In this document: positions 1 through 5,800 of the stretch, in pieces
How the letters are laid out: each line of letters begins with the position of its first letter
Numbering within the stretch: the stretch's first letter is position 1
NCBI GenBank assembly: GCA_030690925.1
Contig: JAUYFO010000002.1
Location: 1 to 8,193 of the forward strand
Reading direction: 5' to 3'
Source: Candidatus Moraniibacteriota bacterium
Lineage (GTDB): Bacteria; Patescibacteriota; Minisyncoccia; Moranbacterales; UBA1568
Length of the DNA: 8,193 nucleotides
Program-made: the position numbers and the translations under genes
Notes under the pieces: generated by a model
What the model was told of the DNA's origin: nothing
The model's input: only the letters and a program-made list of their open reading frames with translations
Database searches by the model: none

Positions 1-218
1 TCGTTCTGCCCCAGATCGGTAAGTGTCCCAAGACTGACCACTCCAAACTGCCCCAGTGAAACAAAGACAATAGCGGCCGCCCCACAGCTCTCGCAGGTCA
101 TGTGGAGTGTGGTACGCTTGTCATCTTCTTCCAAAACAAGCATCTTCATCGTCCGATATTTCTTGTTGCAGACCGGGCAACGAACGAGCGGCTGGATGTT
201 TTCAAGTGGCAGTTTCAT
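1..218 (-). CDS. Zinc-ribbon protein, 3' end cut by window
   Basis: The first 72 codons are visible; the C-terminus runs off the left edge. Two Cys pairs, CPVC at residues 14-17 and CESC at 42-45, are spaced as the two knuckles of a small zinc ribbon. The segment between them carries the basic and acidic stretches KKYRTMKM and LEEDDK. After the second knuckle the chain becomes hydrophobic (GAAAIVFVSLGQFGVVSLG), which could be a beta hairpin or the start of a membrane segment. The ATG at 216-218 is the first Met after the upstream promoters, but no good Shine-Dalgarno precedes it. It is a single gene behind the terminator of the sugar transferase. I do not recognise a specific family. Zinc binding is inferred from the Cys spacing, and the cellular role is unknown. 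Confidence 0.75.
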   Translation of the reverse strand, partial: MKLPLENIQPLVRCPVCNKKYRTMKMLVLEEDDKRTTLHMTCESCGAAAIVFVSLGQFGVVSLGTLTDLGQN

Positions 219-228
219 GTTTTTCTTT

Positions 229-302
229 AGTCTAGCAAAAATGCCTGTAAAAAAGCAACTTTTTAGTAAAAGCAGTCTACCAGAAGAGGCCCCCCTCGTC
301 AA
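229..302 (-). promoter_or_regulatory. Two candidate promoters for the zinc-ribbon gene
   Basis: Upstream promoter: -35 TTGACG at 297-302, a 17-nt spacer, and -10 TAGACT at 274-279, preceded by TGG to give an extended -10 (TGnTAGACT). The expected start is near 267, giving a leader of about 50 nt. A second identical extended -10, TGCTAGACT with its hexamer at 229-234, lies 45 nt closer to the gene but has only a weak -35. If used, it would place the start about 4 nt before the ATG. The first promoter is the better one. Confidence 0.55.
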
Positions 303-311
303 TCTCTGGCT

Positions 312-344
312 AAGAAAAAAGCGAGTCGGCATTTGCCTCCCCGC
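312..344 (-). terminator. Rho-independent terminator of the sugar transferase gene
   Basis: On the minus strand, a stem GCGGG/CUCGC (5 pairs including one G-U) is followed by a symmetric GA/GA internal step (tandem sheared G-A possible). Then come three GGC/GCC pairs, an AAAU loop and a tract of six T, then CTT. It starts 19 nt after the TGA stop of the sugar transferase and separates that gene from the zinc-ribbon gene. Confidence 0.75.
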
Positions 345-362
345 CCTCTGTACCACCCATAC

Positions 363-926
363 TCAGATGCCCTGCTTTTTCAATATTACCAAACAGGTTT
401 CAAACAAAATTTGGTAATCTGTTTTTGGACTGTGTCCACAGGCATAACCAATCTCTGCAAAAATCGCCTCCTCAATGTGGTCAAGCATCCAGAGCCGTCC
501 ACGCAATTGACCCAAACCAGTCATACCGGGGCGCACCTGCCAACACAGATGATACGGTGGATTAAGCGCCATCAGAAAACTGGTAGTCTGCGGTGGCTGA
601 GGCCGTGGTCCAATCAAACTCATTTCGCCCAGCAAAACATTTACGAATTGTGGCAACTCATCAAGGTAGGTAGAGCGTAAAAACTTTCCAATCCGCGTGA
701 CACGTATATCACCAGGCAACACTATATCAAACAATCTACCTGATTTATGCTGCATTGTCCGAAACTTGAATATCACAAAGGACTTCCCACGATACCCCGT
801 ACGTTCCTGACAAAAAGTAACCGGCCCCGGTGAGGTCAGCTTGATCACACAGGCAATCACCAAAAACAACGGTGACAGCAGCACCAGTATGATTGCGGCG
901 CACAAAACATCGCGAAATCGCTTCAT
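363..926 (-). CDS. Sugar transferase (monotopic phosphoglycosyl transferase)
   Basis: This 187-aa protein belongs to the bacterial sugar transferase (PglC/WcaJ C-terminal) family. The family transfers a sugar-1-phosphate from a nucleotide sugar to undecaprenyl phosphate at the cytoplasmic membrane, the first step of glycan assembly. Residues 8-29 form the hydrophobic re-entrant helix ending at TSPGP. Then come ERTGYRGK (41-48), FKFRTM (53-58), the Asp-Glu catalytic dyad at D89-E90 in YLDELPQ, SLIGPRP (103-109) and RPGMTGLGQLRGR (132-144). The length fits the minimal single-domain PglC type without the N-terminal membrane domain of WcaJ. The ATG at 924-926 was chosen because AAAGGA lies 8 nt upstream. 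The frame extends to a GTG at 992, but that codon lies inside the promoter. Sugar specificity cannot be read from the sequence. It stands alone between two terminators, with no other glycan genes visible. Confidence 0.93.
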   Translation of the reverse strand: MKRFRDVLCAAIILVLLSPLFLVIACVIKLTSPGPVTFCQERTGYRGKSFVIFKFRTMQHKSGRLFDIVLPGDIRVTRIGKFLRSTYLDELPQFVNVLLGEMSLIGPRPQPPQTTSFLMALNPPYHLCWQVRPGMTGLGQLRGRLWMLDHIEEAIFAEIGYACGHSPKTDYQILFETCLVILKKQGI

Positions 927-982
927 CACGGCCGTCCTTTCTTGGTGTTGTTGCACTAAGTTGAAAATGAACTCAATGGAGA

Positions 983-1011
983 AAAGTATCACGAAGAAAA
1001 CTTCCTGTCAA
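983..1011 (-). promoter_or_regulatory. Sigma70-like promoter of the sugar transferase gene
   Basis: The -35 is a perfect TTGACA (1006-1011), the spacer is 17 nt and the -10 is TACTTT (983-988), preceded by TGA to give an extended -10. The expected start is near 976, about 50 nt before the ATG at 926. The -35 begins within the T tract of the gyrB terminator. Confidence 0.7.
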
Positions 1012-1039
1012 AAGAAAAAAGAGCTGGTCAGGCTCTTTT
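1011..1039 (-). terminator. Rho-independent terminator of gyrB
   Basis: On the minus strand, AAAAGAGC (1032-1039) pairs perfectly over 8 bp with GCTCTTTT (1017-1024) around a 7-nt loop. The run continues as TTCTTTTG, giving a T-rich tail. It starts 21 nt after the gyrB TAG stop. The A tract on the other side of the stem could allow some function in the plus direction, but no plus-strand gene is present. Confidence 0.8.
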
Positions 1040-1060
1040 CCACCTCGTTCTCATCACACA

Positions 1061-4000
1061 CTACACATCCAAGTTCTTGACCGTCTTGGCGTGGGTCTGG
1101 ATGAAACGACGACGCGGCTCCACTTCGCTCCCCATCAGGATATCAAAAAGCTCGTCAGCTTCTTCCGCATCTTCGATGGTCACCTGAAGCATCACCCGAT
1201 TATCAGGGTTCATCGTGGTTTCCCACAACTGATCCGAGTTCATTTCTCCGAGACCTTTATAACGCTGAATCGACACTCCCACTACCACTTCCCCGGCTTC
1301 TTCGGCAGTTTCGGCCACCGCTTCTTCAGCTTGCTTGGCCTTTTTATCCTTCTTGGCCACCGACTTCGCCAAGGCCACAGCCTTCATCTCTTCGATGATA
1401 CGCAATTTTTCTTCTTCGGTGTAGGCATAGCGCACGTCTTTGCCCTTCTGGAGGCGATAGAGTGGTGGTTGAGCAATATAGATATTGCCGCCTCGGATTA
1501 GCGCTTCGTAGTAACGATAAAAGAACGTCAGAAGCAGCGTGCGGATGTGTGATCCATCCACGTCGGCATCGGCCATGATGATGACCTTGTGGTAACGGAG
1601 CTTGGCGATATCGAAGGTTTCCCCAATGCCGACGCCCAAAGCGATGATAATAGGCTTGAGTGTGTCGGACTTGACCACTTTGTCGAGGCTAGTCTTTTCC
1701 ACGTTGACCAACTTGCCGCGCAGCGGCAGAATAGCCTGAAACATCCGGTTACGTCCTTGCTTGGCACTGTTGTGAACGAATACCCCGGAAGCCAGAGCGA
1801 AGTTGTGTGTGCCAGGCACCTCGATATCGTAGACATCAATTTTTTTCTCCAGCCAGGTAATATTTTTTATACGATGATTGAAGTGTGCCACGGCATCCTG
1901 TAACCTACCTTCATTTCCACCGAAAAACCGTTCGCATACCGTTTCGTAACGGATCAAACTTTTATCACGGGATTCTTTACGCAAGACATTATAAGTCTCT
2001 TTATCGATAACGTGCTTTGTTTGATAGATCTCATACAAAGCCTTTAGTGCCTTTTGCAGATAAGTCTTATTATACGCCGCCTTTCTTTTCTCTCTGAATT
2101 CAGGCGTCCACTGTTGCTTGGTTGTTTCTTTTCTCCACTCAATCAAGCTTGGATTCTGCCACTGTTTCTTAGCAAGTTGAGAAAGCCATCCTTTTTGCTC
2201 TGGATGCCGTTTGAAATGCTCCGTGACTCTCTTGGCCTGTTCTTCTTTGTGTTCTTCTACTGACCAGTACTCTTTCTGACTCTGATTCAAAAGCGCGTTG
2301 TTTTTTTCTCTGTACTCGGCATTGGTTGCATAAAATTCTAGAAACTTCTCTGTCATGAAACGCTTGTACTCTTCGTTTTCCCATTGTTTTTTTGCTTTAG
2401 CACTAAGGAATGTGCTGTTTTCCAATGCCTTTTCTCGAGCTTGTTTGCGGAAAGCATCTGTCTGCTTCGCCTGTATTGCCTTCAATTTCACTTCTGGCCG
2501 ATGCAAAGTCTTGCCGATATGCGCACGGTGGAGTGTCAAGTGTTCTTCGTTCGTCAAACGAACCAGATTGTCAGGGTTGTTATTATGTTTATTAAAATCT
2601 CGGTGGTGACGATGTCCACCAGAGGCCAATGTATACACTCTATTCTTCAGATTATACTCATCACTGAGTACATGGGTAAATATCCAGCGACTGTCTTTGG
2701 AATCAAATACCAGCTCATAATCTTCAATGGTGATGCGACGACCAAGACGAGACTGCTGACGATACAGCGGCATCAAAGACTCCTCTGCCTTAAGATTCTG
2801 AGCCATCTCATACGAACCATCCCGGAGCATGAACCGATGATCCGGAGTGCAAGTAATCTCCTCGTTGTTGTCCAAAGTAATTTTGATCACCTCGGCATTC
2901 TTTTGCGTTACGCGGGGATGCAAAATCGGCACGATAGCCACATGACCATCTTCATTGATGGTGTAGCAATAGTTTTGTTTTCCTTGTGCGCTTTCTTTTA
3001 CTAACTCCTCAAACGAAACTTGGCGCCCATCAGCAAGAGCTACCTTTGTACCACCAGCAAAACAGCCACCGGCACTATCGCCTTCCACTATGTAGACTTC
3101 GGAGCGGCTGGCGTCGCGACTGGTACAGTCGGCCAATTTTCCCGGGAGCGTCATACCCTCGAGTGCCCCCTTGCGCAGCACGGCGTCCTTGGCTGCTCGA
3201 GCGGCAATACGGGCCCGCACCGTGAGAAGACACTTCTCGATCATGGCCTTGGCATCGGCTGGATGGGTTTCCAAAAATTCCTGAAGGCCCTCGGCCATCA
3301 CGGATGACACCACTCCCCGCACCTCGCTGTTGTTGAGCTTGTCCTTGGTCTGACCTTCAAACTGCGGATTGACCAATTTGACCGACACCACCGCTGTCAG
3401 CCCCTCACTGAGGTCCTCACTGGTCATGGCGCCCTCTTTTTCCTTAATCAGGTTATTCTTCTTGGCATAATCATTGAGCACGCGAGTGAGCGCCATCTTC
3501 AGTCCCGTGACATGAGTACCACCGCCTGGGTTCAGGATATTGTTGGCAAAGGCAAAAAGGTGTTCCTTGAAACCATCGGTAAACTGGAGTGATATTTCGA
3601 CATTGATCTCGTCGACGGTTTTTTCCACATAAAACGGCGTGACGTTCTTGACCGCCTTCTTGCGATTGAGGAACTTCACAAACGAGATAATACCAGAATC
3701 GAAATAGAAGCTATGACGCCTAACCTTGTAGGCCTCGCTGTCGCTTGTCACTTCACGGTGATCCTCCACATTGATGCGCACCCCCTTGGTGAGAAAGGCC
3801 TGATAACGCAGGTATTCCAAAATCTTGGACCAAGAATATTTGATTTCAGGGAAAATTTCCGGATCAGCCTGAAAGGTCACGGTGGTGCTGGTTTTGTCCG
3901 ATTTGCCGATTGCCTTCACTACCCCCTCCGGCTTGCCACGCTTGTAGGAATGAAACCAGGTCTTGCCCTGACGTTCCACCGTCACCTTGGTATGGACCGA

Positions 4001-4393
4001 AAGCGCGTTCACCACCGACACACCGACACCGTGCAAACCACCGGAAATTTTGTAGCCGCCGCCCTCGCCGAACTTGCCGCCAGCATGGAGCACTGTCATG
4101 ACCGTTTCTAGGGCTGACTTCTTGGTCTGGGGATGGATGTCCACCGGAATACCACGTCCGTTGTCTATCACTTCTACCCAGGAGTCGGGCAGGAGACGCA
4201 CACTGATCTCGTCACAGTGCCCAGCCATGGCCTCGTCAATCGAGTTGTTGATCACTTCCCATACCAAATGGTGCAGCCCCTCCAAAGACGTGCCACCGAT
4301 ATACATCCCGGGACGCTTGCGTACCGGATCCAGTCCTTCGAGCACCTGGATGGAACTAGCACCGTACGCTGTTTGTTCTGTCTTTTTGGCCAT
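1061..4393 (-). CDS. gyrB: DNA gyrase subunit B, interrupted by an in-frame intein
   Basis: This is the ATPase/Toprim subunit of DNA gyrase, which introduces negative supercoils together with GyrA. The 1110-aa precursor would give a 678-aa GyrB after removal of residues 444-875. The GHKL ATPase has EVINNSIDEA (46-55), DNGRG (77-81) and the lid GGLHGVGVSVVNA (118-130). The transducer domain follows, to about 400. The Toprim domain has EGDSAGG (437-443) before the intein, then SAKQGRNRMFQAILPLRGK and DADVDG (942-947) with the metal-binding Asp residues. The C-terminus has QRYKGLGEMN (1043-1052) and EPRRRFI, typical of GyrB. A Lys/Ala/Glu-rich stretch at about 1003-1036 is an insertion relative to common GyrBs. 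Start ATG 4391-4393 begins a normal GyrB N-terminus, but no Shine-Dalgarno is visible. It lies 35 nt downstream of the membrane-protein stop, so co-transcription is likely. Activity depends on splicing because the intein divides the Toprim catalytic residues. Confidence 0.97.
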   Translation of the reverse strand: MAKKTEQTAYGASSIQVLEGLDPVRKRPGMYIGGTSLEGLHHLVWEVINNSIDEAMAGHCDEISVRLLPDSWVEVIDNGRGIPVDIHPQTKKSALETVMTVLHAGGKFGEGGGYKISGGLHGVGVSVVNALSVHTKVTVERQGKTWFHSYKRGKPEGVVKAIGKSDKTSTTVTFQADPEIFPEIKYSWSKILEYLRYQAFLTKGVRINVEDHREVTSDSEAYKVRRHSFYFDSGIISFVKFLNRKKAVKNVTPFYVEKTVDEINVEISLQFTDGFKEHLFAFANNILNPGGGTHVTGLKMALTRVLNDYAKKNNLIKEKEGAMTSEDLSEGLTAVVSVKLVNPQFEGQTKDKLNNSEVRGVVSSVMAEGLQEFLETHPADAKAMIEKCLLTVRARIAARAAKDAVLRKGALEGMTLPGKLADCTSRDASRSEVYIVEGDSAGGCFAGGTKVALADGRQVSFEELVKESAQGKQNYCYTINEDGHVAIVPILHPRVTQKNAEVIKITLDNNEEITCTPDHRFMLRDGSYEMAQNLKAEESLMPLYRQQSRLGRRITIEDYELVFDSKDSRWIFTHVLSDEYNLKNRVYTLASGGHRHHRDFNKHNNNPDNLVRLTNEEHLTLHRAHIGKTLHRPEVKLKAIQAKQTDAFRKQAREKALENSTFLSAKAKKQWENEEYKRFMTEKFLEFYATNAEYREKNNALLNQSQKEYWSVEEHKEEQAKRVTEHFKRHPEQKGWLSQLAKKQWQNPSLIEWRKETTKQQWTPEFREKRKAAYNKTYLQKALKALYEIYQTKHVIDKETYNVLRKESRDKSLIRYETVCERFFGGNEGRLQDAVAHFNHRIKNITWLEKKIDVYDIEVPGTHNFALASGVFVHNSAKQGRNRMFQAILPLRGKLVNVEKTSLDKVVKSDTLKPIIIALGVGIGETFDIAKLRYHKVIIMADADVDGSHIRTLLLTFFYRYYEALIRGGNIYIAQPPLYRLQKGKDVRYAYTEEEKLRIIEEMKAVALAKSVAKKDKKAKQAEEAVAETAEEAGEVVVGVSIQRYKGLGEMNSDQLWETTMNPDNRVMLQVTIEDAEEADELFDILMGSEVEPRRRFIQTHAKTVKNLDV
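2054..2512 (-). repeat. Degenerate Trp-centred repeats in the intein nuclease tail
   Basis: Precursor residues 628-780 are highly charged and contain repeated units of the form K-x-x-W-x(2-4)-E-x-[KR]: KKQWENEEYKR (W671), KEYWSVEEHKE (W710), KKQWQNPSLIE (W745) and KQQWTPEFREK (W762). A Trp-less relative, ATNAEYREKN, lies at 689-698. The leading segment GKTLHRPEVKLKAIQAK resembles a NUMOD3-like nuclease-associated motif. Such modules in homing endonucleases are thought to bind DNA, and that role is inferred here. The repeats are divergent at the amino-acid level and are not simple DNA duplications. Confidence 0.6.
2519..2641 (-). other. HNH nuclease motif inside the intein
   Basis: This segment encodes precursor residues 585-625. 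His pairs H596-H597, D599, the Asn run 604-606, N609 and the distal H618/H622 follow the HNH pattern of homing endonucleases (HH-D-NK-NN-P-NL ... EH...H). It is preceded by SRWIFTHVLSDEY (568-580), which resembles the usual N-terminal lead-in of such domains. All expected metal and catalytic positions appear present, so the nuclease may be active. The presumed target is the intein-free gyrB allele around the SAGG/SAKQ codons. Confidence 0.85.
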
Positions 4394-4428
4394 AGAGTTT
4401 GCTGTTGGAAAATACTGTTTAGGAAGAT

Positions 4429-4812
4429 CTAGTCAGAATGAGTAAAGACGCGGCGAAAGGAAAATTCCAGGAGCAGTATCACGGCGAAAAGGAGGAGGGC
4501 GTCCCACCAGAGAAGAATACGTTCCATCTGAAAAAAAACCAATCCCAGAAAAAAGAGTGCAAGCAGAAACGCCTGACGAAAGGCTCCTCCCAGATGATGG
4601 GCGGCACTGGCCACACCCAGCCCCAACCGGTACACCCAGGTGACAAACAGGGTCATCACGCCCAAGAGAAAGGCGAAGAGACTGCTGAAAAAGAGTACCA
4701 GCCCGAATATTCCTGCCTGACTGGGGTCTACTGTAAGCACAATGCCAAGCCACGCGCAGAATGAGAGGAGCGTGAAGAGACGAATCCCCCACAGGTAGGC
4801 AAAGAGTGACAT
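4429..4812 (-). CDS. Four-helix membrane protein of a CPR-type family, function unknown
   Basis: This 127-aa hydrophobic protein has about four membrane segments near residues 11-27, 33-59, 81-98 and 101-117. The pattern WGIRL(x)TLLS...VDPSQAGIFGLVLFFSSLF, FRQAFLLA and LLWWDALLL...LLEF matches a small membrane protein that I recall as common in CPR bacteria and without assigned function. The open frame extends up to a TTG at 4905, but that codon lies in the -35 of a promoter whose start would be near 4870. The start is therefore the ATG at 4812, which puts the family-like LWGIRL close to the N-terminus, or the GTG at 4836, preceded by a weak GCGGA. No strong Shine-Dalgarno supports either. 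The gene ends 35 nt before gyrB and is probably co-transcribed with it. Confidence 0.75.
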   Translation of the reverse strand: MSLFAYLWGIRLFTLLSFCAWLGIVLTVDPSQAGIFGLVLFFSSLFAFLLGVMTLFVTWVYRLGLGVASAAHHLGGAFRQAFLLALFFLGLVFFQMERILLWWDALLLFAVILLLEFSFRRVFTHSD

Positions 4813-4876
4813 AGCAGGAAAAAAGGCGATTTTCACAAAATATCCGCAGCCGTTTCGGTCTGGGGAATCTACCTCT

Positions 4877-4905
4877 ATTCTAGCCTTTTTCCACCAAAAA
4901 AGCAA
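4877..4905 (-). promoter_or_regulatory. Candidate promoter for the membrane protein and gyrB
   Basis: -10 TAGAAT (4877-4882, five of six to consensus) is 17 nt from -35 TTGCTT (4900-4905, three of six). The expected start is near 4870. It is the best promoter candidate between the upstream terminator at 4987-5028 and the membrane-protein gene. No convincing separate gyrB promoter is seen in the 35-nt gap at 4394-4428. Confidence 0.45.
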
Positions 4906-4986
4906 TGCCTAGAATGCCCATGTCCAGGCTTTATCCAAGCCTCTCATTGTTGCAAGAAATACCATCCCCTCCCTAACTTTTGAGAC

Positions 4987-5028
4987 AAAAAAAGACCCCA
5001 GGAATCTGCGATGCAGTTCCAAGGGTCT
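4987..5028 (-). terminator. Strong rho-independent terminator
   Basis: Three stacked helices on the minus strand are AGACCC/GGGTCT (5023-5028 with 4993-4998), GGAA/TTCC (5017-5020 with 5001-5004) and CTGC/GCAG (5013-5016 with 5006-5009). They surround a 3-nt loop, and seven T follow immediately. It lies about 110 nt past the stop of the 201-aa hypothetical gene and isolates that unit from the membrane protein/gyrB pair. Confidence 0.85.
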
Positions 5029-5138
5029 AACACGTCATTCTCAGGACAAGTATGGGTTACAGCAGGCCGCTCCCATACATCTTACGCTGCCTCGCCTAGT
5101 CCTATGAAAACACGTACACTACCGCCCCAAGGCCGAAA

Positions 5139-5744
5139 TTACTTGGGGGCCCGGTATTTTTTCGCGATGTTTTCCCATCTTTCTGATGGGCCATGGCCCA
5201 TCCCCACACAACAGAGGTACTCCCCCGTGTCGTCAAAGGCCTCAAAGTTGAGGATCGGCTGTTTTGTGTGGGTGTAGTTCTGGCCATTCTCGAGCTCCAA
5301 AACCACTGCCGCCTGACTGGCGTCCTCCAGTGTGTCAAAATCCCCCATTGCCTGGTAGAGGACTTCTCCATAGTACTTTACAACCACCCGGATTTTCCCG
5401 AGTGGGGCGATGAGCACCTTTTTTGAATTGAAGAAAGTTGCCCGCCTCGGGTCAAATCCCTTGGGGAAGATGACACCCTCCCCCCAACCCATCGGGTTGT
5501 CATACTCATACACAAGTATGACATTCGGCTTGGCTTTGTGGAAAGCCACCGCCGCCGACTCCCTCATGCTCTGACGAAACACGACGGCGTAGTCTGTCAG
5601 ATCCACCCCGTCAGATCCTTGAGGGAGCCAGTATGTCTTCAATGGAAGACTTTTTTGATCAAACTGTCCAACGTACATGTTGGCGTCCGACCAGATCACT
5701 TTTGGTTTTCCGCCGTCATCGGCGTCTTTGAACCGAATAAACAT
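5139..5744 (-). CDS. Unrecognised 201-aa soluble protein
   Basis: I do not recognise this family. The protein has no signal peptide or membrane helix and mixes charged and aromatic residues evenly. Features include MFIRFKDADD at the N-terminus, IWSDANMYVGQFD (18-30), a Tyr/Gly/Pro-rich stretch VYEYDNPMGWGEGVIFPKGF (79-98), and a middle part that looks like beta strands (KKVLIAPLGKIRVVVKYYGE, 108-127). Near the C-terminus a Cys pair (C178, C179) precedes GMGHGPSERWENIAKKYR. It could be a small all-beta or alpha/beta cytoplasmic protein. A strong AGGAG lies 7 nt before the ATG at 5744 and 4 nt before an adjacent ATG at 5747; the former spacing is better. It is a single-gene unit with its own consensus promoter, a leader of about 200 nt and a strong terminator, which argues that it is a real, individually controlled gene. 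Confidence 0.8.
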   Translation of the reverse strand: MFIRFKDADDGGKPKVIWSDANMYVGQFDQKSLPLKTYWLPQGSDGVDLTDYAVVFRQSMRESAAVAFHKAKPNVILVYEYDNPMGWGEGVIFPKGFDPRRATFFNSKKVLIAPLGKIRVVVKYYGEVLYQAMGDFDTLEDASQAAVVLELENGQNYTHTKQPILNFEAFDDTGEYLCCVGMGHGPSERWENIAKKYRAPK

Positions 5745-5762
5745 CATCTTTCTCCTAAAAAG

Positions 5763-5800
5763 CACCGTGTGTCACAGAGATGATTGGCTCTGTTCCGGTG
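5763..5800 (-). promoter_or_regulatory. Two-tier hairpin just upstream of a ribosome binding site
   Basis: On the minus strand, CACCG (5796-5800) pairs with CGGTG (5763-5767). Inside, ACAGAG (5788-5793) pairs with CTCTGT (5774-5779) around an 8-nt loop. Five T and then AGGAG follow directly (5752-5762). The placement suits control of translation or weak attenuation of the 201-aa gene. No known riboswitch is recognised. Confidence 0.4.

Larger units (their letters stand above)
1769..3064 (-). mobile_element. GyrB intein with HNH homing-endonuclease domain (432 aa)
   Basis: The intein runs from C444 to N875 of the precursor; the exteins join as SAGG/SAKQG. Splicing residues are intact. Block A is CFAGGTKVALADG. 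Block B is TCTPDHRF with T516 and H519. Block F is IDVYDIEVPGTHNFALASG (852-870). Block G is GVFVHN followed by S876, so a Cys1 / His-Asn / Ser+1 chemistry is predicted. The wording VSFEELV...QGKQNYCYTI, HRFMLRDGSY and VYDIEVPGTHNFALASG closely resembles, from memory, the Synechocystis GyrB intein at the same site. The nuclease part (about 550-660) contains GGHRHHRDFNKHNNNPDNL (592-610) and EEHLTLH (616-622), an HNH/beta-beta-alpha-metal signature, followed by Trp-centred repeats. Two sampled intein stretches (2041-2100, 2281-2340) are about 40% and 37% G+C, against about 55% in one extein stretch (3241-3300). Confidence 0.95.

Noticed and set aside
927..992. Longer sugar transferase starting at GTG 992
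   Set aside because: The GTG lies within the TTGACA-17-TACTTT promoter, while ATG 926 has AAAGGA at good spacing and begins the normal family N-terminus.
2384..3004. 206-codon plus-strand frame opposite the intein
   Set aside because: It runs antisense to the intein nuclease region, has a Cys/Phe/Leu-rich composition typical of antisense translation and no motif; the intein frame explains the DNA.
1061..4393. GyrB insertion as a frameshift, assembly error or inserted group I intron
   Set aside because: The frame is open throughout, the insert starts with Cys and ends His-Asn before Ser, and all intein blocks are present, so a protein intron explains it fully.
3713..4445. Several plus-strand open frames opposite gyrB
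   Set aside because: They are antisense shadows of the strongly conserved GyrB frame, with no ribosome binding sites or family motifs.
4438..4764. Plus-strand 108-codon Lys/Gln-rich frame
   Set aside because: It is antisense to the membrane protein; its hydrophilic composition is what antisense of Leu/Phe codons gives. No promoter or Shine-Dalgarno was seen.
4837..4905. Membrane protein starting at TTG 4905
   Set aside because: The TTG is part of the -35 element of the candidate promoter, and the extra residues do not resemble the family N-terminus.
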